DNA of 32,985 nt from Sulfurimonas sp. (lineage in GTDB: Bacteria; Campylobacterota; Campylobacteria; Campylobacterales; Sulfurimonadaceae), in NCBI RefSeq assembly GCF_019429335.1, contig NZ_JAHYJB010000017.1, positions 1-32,985 of the forward strand, read 5' to 3'. Made by a program: the position numbers and the translations under genes. Below the pieces are notes generated by a model. That model was not told the DNA's origin, searched no databases, and saw only the letters and a program-made list of their open reading frames with translations. Shown here one piece after another: positions 14,265-21,836 of the stretch (position 1 is its first letter; each line of letters begins with the position of its first letter).

Positions 14265-14951
14265 GTGGCAAACAAGTCCGTATGGAGAGACAATCGTTTT
14301 TGGCAACGTTCAGCAGGATGGGTTACGGGAGTTGCAGCAGTTCTTTTGATGTGGCTAACATTCGATACGATACCGCAAATCACAATGGGCACAGATGCTG
14401 ATTTAGAAAAAGGCGTAACTAAGAGGGTTCCAGGACCTACGGTTATCAATTATAAAATTACCTATGAAATGGACAAAAAACGTCACCATGAAATACCGGT
14501 AATTGGTGGAGCAAATGCAGAAGGGACTTCTTCTTTTCAAGAGAAAGAGAAATTCTTCGGAAGAGATGACTGGACTGAAGAAGAGGCCGCTGAAATGCTT
14601 CACTTGGGAAAATTAGGTTCTCAGACTAAAAACTGTATGAACTGTCATACAATTCTTGGGAATGGCGCATATTATGCTCCAGACTTAACAAAAGCTTGGT
14701 TAGACCCTGCATGGGGGCCTGAGGGTTCGATGCAAGCTATGACAGGTAAGGATACAAAGGAAGAGGCGATGGCGGAATTTTTACAATTCCCATCTCAATA
14801 TCCTACTCACGCTCGTATGATGCCAAATCTTGGTATTACAGCTGAAGAGGCTAAAGGATTGGTTACTTTCCTAAAACATATGTCATCAATAGATACAAAT
14901 GGTTTCCCAAGAAACTTTGGAAAAATTCAAGGAGCGGTTCATGGCAAATAG
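14265..14951 (+). CDS. norC: Nitric oxide reductase cytochrome c subunit NorC
   Basis: 228 residues. One N-terminal anchor helix (about 18-35), a long linker, then a class I cytochrome c domain with heme motif C124-MN-C127-H128 (CMNCHTILGNGAYYAPDL) and the family's C-terminal MPNLGITAEEAKGLVTFL...SIDTNGFP. Heme c passes electrons from soluble donors to NorB. Start is GTG with AGGAGG. Classical NorC is about 150 residues with the heme near residue 60, so an extra stretch of about 60 residues lies between anchor and heme. It overlaps norB by 11 bp. Confidence 0.95.
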   Translation: MANKSVWRDNRFWQRSAGWVTGVAAVLLMWLTFDTIPQITMGTDADLEKGVTKRVPGPTVINYKITYEMDKKRHHEIPVIGGANAEGTSSFQEKEKFFGRDDWTEEEAAEMLHLGKLGSQTKNCMNCHTILGNGAYYAPDLTKAWLDPAWGPEGSMQAMTGKDTKEEAMAEFLQFPSQYPTHARMMPNLGITAEEAKGLVTFLKHMSSIDTNGFPRNFGKIQGAVHGK

Positions 14952-16365
14952 TTACTTAACATCTGAATCAAAAAGATTAGCAACTTGGTACTTTACCTTT
15001 GCTGCAATTATTTTTGGTGCACAACTACTTTTTGGTCTCGTAGCTGCCACTCAGTACGTAATGCCAAGCTTCTTGTTTGAAGTAGTTGACTTTTCTGTTG
15101 CAAGAATGATACATATCAATGCACTTATTGTATGGATGGTTTTTGCTATGTTTGGTTCCGTTTATTGGTTACTACCGGATGAAACTGGTATCGAAACAGT
15201 TGGTATTGGTTTAGGAAAACTTCTTTTCTGGGCTTTTGCTGCTGCTATCGTTGTTGTTGTGCTTGTTTATCTATTTATACAAGTTGGGCCTGCAGATGAG
15301 ACATCTATCTGGTTTATCCATGAGGGTCGCGAGTATATTGAAGCTCCGCGCTGGGCAGACTTTGCAATAGTTGTAGTTGTTCTTGGGTTTATTTCTAACC
15401 TTTATCTAACAGGAATGAAAGGTAACCGTTCTGGAATTGTAACTGTTCTTATGGCAGATATGATTGCATTTGCTGGTATCTACTTAGCCGGTATGTTCTT
15501 TACAGACAACGTCTCTGTGGATCAATTCTGGTGGTGGTGGGTTATTCACCTTTGGGTTGAAGCTACTTGGGAAGTTTTCGTTGGTTCACTTGCAGCTTAT
15601 GGTCTAATCACTATGATTGGTGCACACCGTAAAGTTGTTGAAATGTGGTTATGGATTGAAGTAGCAATGCTATTTGGTTCAGGTATCCTTGGTATGGGTC
15701 ACCACTACTTCTGGATCGGTACGCCTGAGTACTGGTGGGAAATTGGAGCACTCTTCTCTGCACTAGAGCCTCTACCGCTTGTTGCGATGTTTATCCACGT
15801 TCTTTATGACTGGGGAAAAATGCAAGGAGAGGAAGATGCAAAAGGTAAAGAGCACTCTGTTATAACTAACAAGCCTGCGTTTACATGGTTTATCTTAAAC
15901 GCGTTTGGTAACTTCTTGGGTGCAGGTATCTGGGGATTCTTCCACACACTGCCACAAGTTAACCTATATACGCACGGTACACAGTTTACATCGGCTCACG
16001 GGCACTTAGCGTTCTTTGGAGCTTATGCGACTATTCTTATCGGTATGATGTATCTTGGTGTTCAAGGTAAAAACGGTATCAAAGTTATGAACCATACTAA
16101 ATCTTCTATCTGGGCAACTTGTATGATATTTGGTGGTGTTCTTGGTATGACTATGGCGCTTACTGTCGCTGGATATGCAGACTTTATCATCTCTCGTGCA
16201 CAATGGGGTGCTACATGGGAAGGTTACTTTGCAGGTCAAGGCGGTATTTGGTATGCACAAGGTATGGGTTGGAGACTTATTATGGGTGTTATTACATTCA
16301 CAGGTTTCTTATTCTTAGTTAAAGACTTATTAAGCACAGGTAAAGCTGCTAATCACGTACGTTAA
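14941..16365 (+). CDS. norB: Nitric oxide reductase large subunit NorB
   Basis: 474 residues from the ATG at 14941, which has AAGGAG before it; longer in-frame starts lie inside norC and lack support. About 12 membrane helices. Ligands can be read by comparison with cNOR: H58 (MIHIN, low-spin heme), H203 with E207 in IHLWVEATWE, H254-H255 in GHHYFWIG (FeB), SALEPLP, and H353/H355 in SAHGHLAFFG (high-spin heme b3 and low-spin heme b). It reduces 2 NO to N2O at the heme b3-FeB centre in the inner membrane with NorC as donor. All key residues present. Codons favour GGT/CGT, suggesting high expression. Confidence 0.97.
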   Translation: MANSYLTSESKRLATWYFTFAAIIFGAQLLFGLVAATQYVMPSFLFEVVDFSVARMIHINALIVWMVFAMFGSVYWLLPDETGIETVGIGLGKLLFWAFAAAIVVVVLVYLFIQVGPADETSIWFIHEGREYIEAPRWADFAIVVVVLGFISNLYLTGMKGNRSGIVTVLMADMIAFAGIYLAGMFFTDNVSVDQFWWWWVIHLWVEATWEVFVGSLAAYGLITMIGAHRKVVEMWLWIEVAMLFGSGILGMGHHYFWIGTPEYWWEIGALFSALEPLPLVAMFIHVLYDWGKMQGEEDAKGKEHSVITNKPAFTWFILNAFGNFLGAGIWGFFHTLPQVNLYTHGTQFTSAHGHLAFFGAYATILIGMMYLGVQGKNGIKVMNHTKSSIWATCMIFGGVLGMTMALTVAGYADFIISRAQWGATWEGYFAGQGGIWYAQGMGWRLIMGVITFTGFLFLVKDLLSTGKAANHVR

Positions 16366-16376
16366 GGAGAGATGAA

Positions 16377-16538
16377 ATGAATGCAATGTTTGAACCATTT
16401 GTAGATGTAGTACCAAGCTTTTTTGGTACATTGGCTCAAGGTCCATTAACCTTAACTATCTTTTTACATGCTTTGATTGTACTTCCGATGATTTGGATTT
16501 ACAAACAAGAGAAAGCTCGCTTAGAGCAAGAGGGTTAA
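16377..16538 (+). CDS. 53-residue single-pass membrane protein after norB
   Basis: ATG at 16377 with AAGGAGAGATGAA upstream, 11 bp after the norB stop. Product begins MNAMFEPFVDVVPSFFG, has a hydrophobic helix (about 23-42, TLTIFLHALIVLPMIWIY) and a short basic/acidic tail. The strong ribosome site and norB-like codon use argue that it is real. Its size and position recall small extra subunits of heme-copper oxidases such as CcoQ, but sequence does not identify it. Confidence 0.75.
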   Translation: MNAMFEPFVDVVPSFFGTLAQGPLTLTIFLHALIVLPMIWIYKQEKARLEQEG

Positions 16539-16551
16539 TTGGTTGCTAGTT

Positions 16552-16574
16552 GTGCCGGGCCCTCGGGCCCGCAC
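16552..16574 (+). terminator. Very GC-rich hairpin between nor genes and nirS
   Basis: CGGGCCC (16556-16562) pairs with GGGCCCG (16565-16571), flanked by GTG/CAC with one bulged C. It is the strongest stem in the window and lies 28 bp before the nirS ATG. A loose T-rich stretch follows (GTTTATCTATTTT). It may be a terminator, partial attenuator or an RNA stability/processing stem; no separate nirS promoter is obvious. Confidence 0.6.
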
Positions 16575-16602
16575 GTTTATCTATTTTAGAAGGAGAAATA
16601 AA

Positions 16603-18246
16603 ATGAGATTAAATAAATTAGTTATGTCAGTTGCTGCTATGGCGGTTGTCGGTTCAGGTATGGTTGTCCAAGCGGCTAGCACGATGGATGTGGAAAAAGT
16701 TTTCGAAAAAGAGTGCCAAGGTTGTCACGGTCCTAACCTAGAGGGTGGTGTTGGATCTGATTTACGTCCTGCGGTTACTGCTAAGAAAAACGCTTATGAG
16801 CTTTCAGAGGTTATTTTAAATGGACGTGCCGGTACAGCTATGCCTCCATTTAAAGACAAGTTTGCTAAAGATGATGCTGATAAAATGGTTGATTATATTC
16901 AGCACTTTAAAGGCAGAGTAATCAAGCAGCTGACTCTTGACACTGTTAAAGCTGGATGGAAACCTCTTAACGACAGAATGGAGTTTTTCGCAAAATATCC
17001 AAATGCAGTTGATGTTAAGAAAAATACAGACATCTGTTTCGTAACAGAGCGTGATGCTGAGCGTGTTGCTTTCGTTGACGGTACAAACGGTAAGATTTTA
17101 TCTAAACACCCGGCTGGTTTTGCTGTTCACGTAACAGTTACAAACAAGCGTCAGCCTCGTTATGCTTACTCAATCTCTCGTTCAGGTTTAGTAACAATGT
17201 TCGACTTAAATACTCCTGGTCAGCAAAAAATTGCTGAGTGTCAAGTTGGTTCTGACTCTCGCGGTCTTGCGGTATCTCCGGATGGCAAGTTCCTAATGGC
17301 CGGTAACTACGTTCCAGGCGGTGCTGTACTTATGGATGCTATGACACTAGAGCCTCTAAAAGTTTACCCGACTTCAAGCGTTATCAAGCCAAACGGTGAC
17401 ATCGATTCATCTCGTGTAGCCGGTATCTTTGATACTCCGTATGGTCCTTATTTCGCATTTGCACTTAAAGACGGTGGTCACGTTTATATCGTAGATTACT
17501 CTAAACCTAACTTTCCAATCGTTGGAGATATTCCAAATATCGGTGATATCCTTCACGATGGTTTCCTAAATGAGGGTAAAGAGATTGGTCGTTACCTCTT
17601 CATCGCTTCTCAAGGAAGTGACGTTGTCGGTGTTGTAGACTTTAAAACTAAATCTTTAGTTACAAAAATCTATACAGGTCCTGCATCTAAGCCACACCCA
17701 GGTCAAGGTTCTTCTTGGTTCAATGAGGGTCTAGGTCAGCAACTTGGCGCTACTGTTAACATGAACTTAGGTCAGGTAACTATCTGGGACAGCAACTTTG
17801 ACGTTATTCGTCAGATTCCAATCGGCGGCGGTGGACTATTTATAGGTACATCTGAGCACACTCCATTCCTTTGGGCTGATAACGTTCTTGGTTCAAGCGA
17901 TGTTTGGAACAAAGTTCACTTAATCAACAAGCAGACTCTTGAAGTTGACAGAATTATCACTGTTGGTACAAAAGAAGGTACGGTAATAGATCCTGTAACT
18001 CACAAAATACTATACAAGTGGGATGTTCCAACTGTAAAAGATGATAAAGGCAATGCTGTAGTTCCTAGAATTCTTCACGCAGAACCTGCTAACCACGGTT
18101 ACTGGACTATGATTTCTGAGTGGAATGCCGGTCGTATCGGTATCTATGAAGCTAAAACAGGCAAGTTTGTTAAATATATCACTGGTTTAACAACTCCTAC
18201 GTTTACTTACTCTATCGAGCATAGACAAACTATTCCAGGTGCCTAA
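16603..18246 (+). CDS. nirS: Cytochrome cd1 nitrite reductase NirS
   Basis: 547 residues from ATG 16603 (AGAAGGAG upstream; an in-frame upstream ATG would run through the hairpin). Signal peptide with VQAAS cleavage region. Heme c motif C38-QG-C41-H42, then an eight-bladed d1 propeller: AVHVTVT (d1 proximal His), RGLAVSPDGKFLMAGNY, the active-site His in LHDGFL and in PHPGQGSSWF, and LHAEPANHGYWTMISEWN. It reduces nitrite to NO in the periplasm with heme d1. Length and motifs are normal. Arg codons are mainly CGT, as in highly expressed genes. Confidence 0.97.
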   Translation: MRLNKLVMSVAAMAVVGSGMVVQAASTMDVEKVFEKECQGCHGPNLEGGVGSDLRPAVTAKKNAYELSEVILNGRAGTAMPPFKDKFAKDDADKMVDYIQHFKGRVIKQLTLDTVKAGWKPLNDRMEFFAKYPNAVDVKKNTDICFVTERDAERVAFVDGTNGKILSKHPAGFAVHVTVTNKRQPRYAYSISRSGLVTMFDLNTPGQQKIAECQVGSDSRGLAVSPDGKFLMAGNYVPGGAVLMDAMTLEPLKVYPTSSVIKPNGDIDSSRVAGIFDTPYGPYFAFALKDGGHVYIVDYSKPNFPIVGDIPNIGDILHDGFLNEGKEIGRYLFIASQGSDVVGVVDFKTKSLVTKIYTGPASKPHPGQGSSWFNEGLGQQLGATVNMNLGQVTIWDSNFDVIRQIPIGGGGLFIGTSEHTPFLWADNVLGSSDVWNKVHLINKQTLEVDRIITVGTKEGTVIDPVTHKILYKWDVPTVKDDKGNAVVPRILHAEPANHGYWTMISEWNAGRIGIYEAKTGKFVKYITGLTTPTFTYSIEHRQTIPGA

Positions 18247-18254
18247 TAAGCACT

Positions 18255-18286
18255 TTTTTTCTCCCCTTGCGGAGAAAAAACTTTTT
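18255..18286 (+). terminator. Intrinsic terminator after nirS
   Basis: TTTTTTCTCC (18255-18264) pairs with GGAGAAAAAA (18271-18280) with a 6-base loop, followed by CTTTTT. It closes the nor-nirS unit. Confidence 0.85.
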
Positions 18287-18414
18287 AAGATCATTAAAAT
18301 ACTCAACTAAAAATAACCTAAAAATTATCATAATTATTTATAAAAACAACTATTCATAACTAAAAAATGCTTAATCTGTGCCATTTTTAAGCCATTATTG
18401 AAGCTTGGTTAGGT

Positions 18415-18420
18415 TAGAAT
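18415..18420 (+). promoter_or_regulatory. Weak -10 candidate for the heme d1 operon
   Basis: TAGAAT about 25 bp before the cytochrome c gene. I find no FNR-type box or good -35 in the 199-bp space between nirS and this operon, so its regulator may differ from the other two denitrification promoters. Confidence 0.3.
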
Positions 18421-18445
18421 AGTAAATTAAACGAAAGAAAAAAAG

Positions 18446-18751
18446 ATGAAAAAAACAGTATTAATAGCGCTCTTTGTAGCCTCAATTTTATCTGCTGATG
18501 AAGCTGATGGAAAAACAGTTTTTGAAACATATTGCTGGGGGTGTCATCATCAGACTGCGGTGGCTTTTGGACCTCCGTTCAATGAGATTGCGCAAAAGAG
18601 AACATACGAAGAGATTAAAGCTTATATCATAGACCCGGAGTCTATGTATAAGGCTTTTGGGTACAAACGAACTGTTATGACAAAGTTAAAATTAACAGAC
18701 AAAGAGAGAGAAGCGGTAGCTGCGTACGTTATCTCATATAAAGGCAAATAA
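18446..18751 (+). CDS. Small periplasmic cytochrome c (NirC/NirM-like)
   Basis: 101 residues: signal peptide (about 1-17), one heme c site C30-WG-C33-H34, and a likely Met ligand in the MYKAFGYKRTVMTKLKL stretch. Class I cytochromes of this size in nir operons (NirC, NirM) donate electrons to NirS or act in heme d1 maturation. Which of the two applies cannot be told. Its stop abuts the nirJ start (TAA then ATG). Confidence 0.85.
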   Translation: MKKTVLIALFVASILSADEADGKTVFETYCWGCHHQTAVAFGPPFNEIAQKRTYEEIKAYIIDPESMYKAFGYKRTVMTKLKLTDKEREAVAAYVISYKGK

Positions 18752-19891
18752 ATGTTTAGGCTATCAAATCTTATATCATCAGTAGTTGAAGGAAAAGCGG
18801 AGAGGGTTCTTGACGGCTCAATCGCTATATGGAACTTTACAAACCGCTGCAACCTTTCATGTCTGCACTGCTACTCAAAGTCAACGCTTGATGAAGTTGA
18901 CACGCTAACCACGGCGCAGATTAAAAAAACTATTCTGGAGATGAAAGAAAACGGCGTTAAGTTTATTATCTTCTCAGGCGGAGAACCATTAACAAGGAAA
19001 GATATCTTTGAAATAGCAGATTTTTGCAAAGCTAATGGGATTATCACCTACTTATCGAGCAACGGCCTGTACTTTACAAAAGGGAATGTGCAGAGAATAG
19101 TGGAGACATTCAACTATGTCGGCATAAGTATAGACGGTGATGAGCCTACGCACGACCACTTCCGAGGACTTAAAGGGGCATTTAGGGAGACTCTGAAAGC
19201 TGTACGCCTTGCAAATGAGAGCGGTGCAAAAGTTGGCATCCGTTTTACGATAACAAAAGAGACTATCAACTCTTTAGAGTATATTTTTGACCTTGCCGAA
19301 AAGGAGAATATCTCGAAAATATATATTTCTCACCTTGTCTATTCTGGGCGCGGGCTTGACAATCTGAAAATGGATTTGAGTAAAGAGCAAAGAAGAGAGT
19401 CTGTAGAGTATATTCTAGATAAAGCGTTTGAGTACTACGATAGAGGCAGAGAGATAGAGATAGTAACGGGAAATATGGAACAGGATGCAGTTCTGTTTTT
19501 AAACAGATTTGCTCTAAAGTACCCGCAGCTTAAAGATACGATGAGAAAACGTCTTGTTGCATGGGGAGGAAACAGTGCAGGACGCAAACTGCTAAACATA
19601 AACAGCGAGGGTGATGTAAGACCTGACCCGTTCTTTCCTCTTACGGTAGGAAATATTATAAAGCAGGATTTCGGCGATATCTGGCAAGGCGGCGAGTTGC
19701 TGGACCAGCTGAGAGTTCATCCAAGACGTCAAATAAGCGGAATTTGTGCGGAGTGTGAACAGATTGATATCTGTAACGGCGGTTCAAGAGCAAGAGCATA
19801 TGCAATTACAGGCGACTTGTGGAGCGAAGATCCGTCATGCTACCTAAGCGAGCAAGAGAGGAGTCAAAATGACTCCTCCCACCAAAGGTGA
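18752..19891 (+). CDS. nirJ: Heme d1 biosynthesis radical SAM protein NirJ
   Basis: 379 residues. Radical SAM cluster C33-xxx-C37-xx-C40 in FTNRCNLSCLHCYS, followed by SGGEPL and a C-terminal SPASM-like Cys region (GICAECEQIDICNGGSRARAYAITGDLWSEDPSCYL) for an auxiliary Fe-S cluster. NirJ replaces two propionates of 12,18-didecarboxysiroheme by oxo groups. The order cytochrome-nirJ-nirF-methyltransferase supports the assignment over AhbC/AhbD. Complete, no anomalies. Confidence 0.95.
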   Translation: MFRLSNLISSVVEGKAERVLDGSIAIWNFTNRCNLSCLHCYSKSTLDEVDTLTTAQIKKTILEMKENGVKFIIFSGGEPLTRKDIFEIADFCKANGIITYLSSNGLYFTKGNVQRIVETFNYVGISIDGDEPTHDHFRGLKGAFRETLKAVRLANESGAKVGIRFTITKETINSLEYIFDLAEKENISKIYISHLVYSGRGLDNLKMDLSKEQRRESVEYILDKAFEYYDRGREIEIVTGNMEQDAVLFLNRFALKYPQLKDTMRKRLVAWGGNSAGRKLLNINSEGDVRPDPFFPLTVGNIIKQDFGDIWQGGELLDQLRVHPRRQISGICAECEQIDICNGGSRARAYAITGDLWSEDPSCYLSEQERSQNDSSHQR

Positions 19892-19959
19892 AACTTTAGT
19901 GACTGAATATAATTTGGGCGTGTTCAAATTATATGAGATTTATTATCAAGGGGGAATTA

Positions 19960-21099
19960 ATGAAAACAGATAAGATATTGGCAAGTGCAGTTTTGATTGC
20001 ATCACTTTTTATAAATGCAAATGCTCAGGGTGTAAACCCTATATTTGCAATGCTAAGAGGCAACGATAAGCTCTTTATTGTTGAGAGGGAGAGTAGCTCT
20101 CTTGCAGTTGTTGCAGAGGGGATGACTAAGGGGCATATTGAGGGGATGCGAGATATGAACCACGGTGTTGTAAAGTTTTACGACAATGACGGCTATGTGA
20201 TTTCACGCGATGGATACATTATAAAATTTGACCCTCTAGAAGAGAAGATAATAAAAGAGCATAAAACAAGCGATAGCGCTATCGGTTTTACTGTTGAGAA
20301 AAATTATATCGCCGTTGCTAACTACGCTAAAAAAAGCGTTGATATCTTAGACAGAGACTTAAACCCGATTAAATCTTTTGAGACGGGCTCCAAAAACGTG
20401 GGTATCAAAAAATACAAAGATTATCTGATTTTTTCTCAGATGGACAACGACAAAATCACCGTACTAAAAGATAAAAATGGGGGCAAAGCTCTTCCTGATT
20501 TTGAGATATACAGAGAGTTTGAAGATGTCGGCGTAATGCCTTTTGATGCGATGATAAAAAACAACCATTTTATAACCGGATTTTTTAAAAGCGATTTTTT
20601 TGGCGTAGTTGACTTAGATACTATGACCTACTCAAAAATAGATATCCTTCTTGAAGACAGAAAGCCCGTGCTAAAAGTTCCTCATTTTGGTTTCTGGAGC
20701 ATAAGCGAAGGGCACATTTTTATACCTGCTGTCGGAAACAACAAAGTTTTAGTCTATACATCTGACTTTAAATTTGTTAAAAATATAGAGGTTGAGGGTA
20801 TGCCAGTTTTTACTGCACTAAGCCCTGACCAGAACTATATGGCCGTTACATTTAGCGGTGATAAGTTTCCTATTGTGCAGATTATAGATACGCAGACACT
20901 GGAGGTAATAAAAAGATTTGAGTTTGACGGAAAAGTTCTACATGTAAGATGGTCAAACCTTAGACCAAATCTCTACATATCCGTAAACGACACAAATAAG
21001 GTTGCGGTTATCAACACAAAAGAGTGGTATCTCTCACGCGAGATGTTTAATATCACAAAACCCTCAGGTATATTTATTTATGAAGAGGCCAACAAATGA
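19960..21099 (+). CDS. nirF: Heme d1 biosynthesis protein NirF
   Basis: 379 residues from ATG 19960 (GGGGG upstream; an ATG 27 bp earlier has no ribosome site and would spoil the signal peptide). Signal peptide ends near INANAQG. The rest is a beta-propeller like the NirS d1 domain without a cytochrome c part, which is the NirF plan: FIVERESSSLAVV, ALSPDQNYMAVTFSGD, VRWSNLRPNLYISVNDTNKVAV. NirF works late in heme d1 formation in the periplasm. A NirN would be a close relative but carries a cytochrome c domain, absent here. Confidence 0.9.
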   Translation: MKTDKILASAVLIASLFINANAQGVNPIFAMLRGNDKLFIVERESSSLAVVAEGMTKGHIEGMRDMNHGVVKFYDNDGYVISRDGYIIKFDPLEEKIIKEHKTSDSAIGFTVEKNYIAVANYAKKSVDILDRDLNPIKSFETGSKNVGIKKYKDYLIFSQMDNDKITVLKDKNGGKALPDFEIYREFEDVGVMPFDAMIKNNHFITGFFKSDFFGVVDLDTMTYSKIDILLEDRKPVLKVPHFGFWSISEGHIFIPAVGNNKVLVYTSDFKFVKNIEVEGMPVFTALSPDQNYMAVTFSGDKFPIVQIIDTQTLEVIKRFEFDGKVLHVRWSNLRPNLYISVNDTNKVAVINTKEWYLSREMFNITKPSGIFIYEEANK

Positions 21100-21836
21100 G
21101 CAAAGTTTATTTAACAGGTGCCGGTCCAGGCGATATTGAGTTATTAACCCTAAAAGCGCTTAGGGTAATTAAGGAGGCCGACGTAATCATATATGACCGC
21201 TTGGCAAATCCGGACATTTTAGATGAGGCAAAAAACGGATGTGAGTTTGTGTATGTGGGCAAAGAGGACGGCCGCCATATCATGCCTCAGGATGACATAA
21301 ACGAGGTTATCTACCAAAACGCTCTAAAGTACGAGAATGTGGTGCGTCTAAAGGGCGGTGACCCGTTTGTTTTTGGACGCGGCGGCGAAGAGGCTCAATA
21401 TCTCTATGAAAGAGGAGTTAAATTTGAAGTCATCCCCGGTATCACATCAGCTATCAGCGCTCCCGCGTATGCAGGAATTCCTGTAACTCACCGCGGTGTT
21501 GCGGTTAGTTTTAGGGTTGTAACGGGACATGAATCTCCGCATAAAAAAGAGTCTCAGATTCCTTGGGAGAACTTCAAAACTGATGATACCATAGTCTTTT
21601 TGATGGGACTGCACAATCTCTCAAAAATCTCTCAAAAACTCATAGAGATAGGCAAAGCGAAGGATTATCCGTGTGCGGTAATTTCAAAGGGAACCACTAA
21701 AGAGCAGAGCGTAGTGGTAGGAACTTTGGAAAATATCGTAGAAAAAGCTAAAGACGTCCCTACTCCCGCACTTATTGTAGTTGGAAAAGTGGTCGAACTT
21801 AGAGAACAGTTACAGTGGTTTGAGGGAAATGCCTAA
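21096..21836 (+). CDS. cobA: Uroporphyrinogen-III C-methyltransferase (SUMT/NirE)
   Basis: 246 residues, full length for a stand-alone SUMT. Motifs: LTGAGPGDIELLTLKA (residues 6-21), YDRLANPDIL, RLKGGDPFVFGRGGEE, PGITSAISAPAYAGIPVTHRG. It methylates uroporphyrinogen III twice with SAM to give precorrin-2, the entry to siroheme and heme d1. ATGA overlap with nirF. In a nir operon this is functionally NirE. It overlaps the start of the kinase gene by 8 bp. Confidence 0.95.
   Translation: MSKVYLTGAGPGDIELLTLKALRVIKEADVIIYDRLANPDILDEAKNGCEFVYVGKEDGRHIMPQDDINEVIYQNALKYENVVRLKGGDPFVFGRGGEEAQYLYERGVKFEVIPGITSAISAPAYAGIPVTHRGVAVSFRVVTGHESPHKKESQIPWENFKTDDTIVFLMGLHNLSKISQKLIEIGKAKDYPCAVISKGTTKEQSVVVGTLENIVEKAKDVPTPALIVVGKVVELREQLQWFEGNA

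Noticed and set aside
14899-14943. Upstream ATG start for norB inside norC
   Set aside because: ATG at 14941 has AAGGAG in place and gives the usual NorB N terminus; the longer version adds residues without homology-like character.
16543-16602. Upstream start for nirS
   Set aside because: It would translate the GC-rich hairpin and place 20 residues before a normal signal peptide; ATG 16603 has AGAAGGAG.
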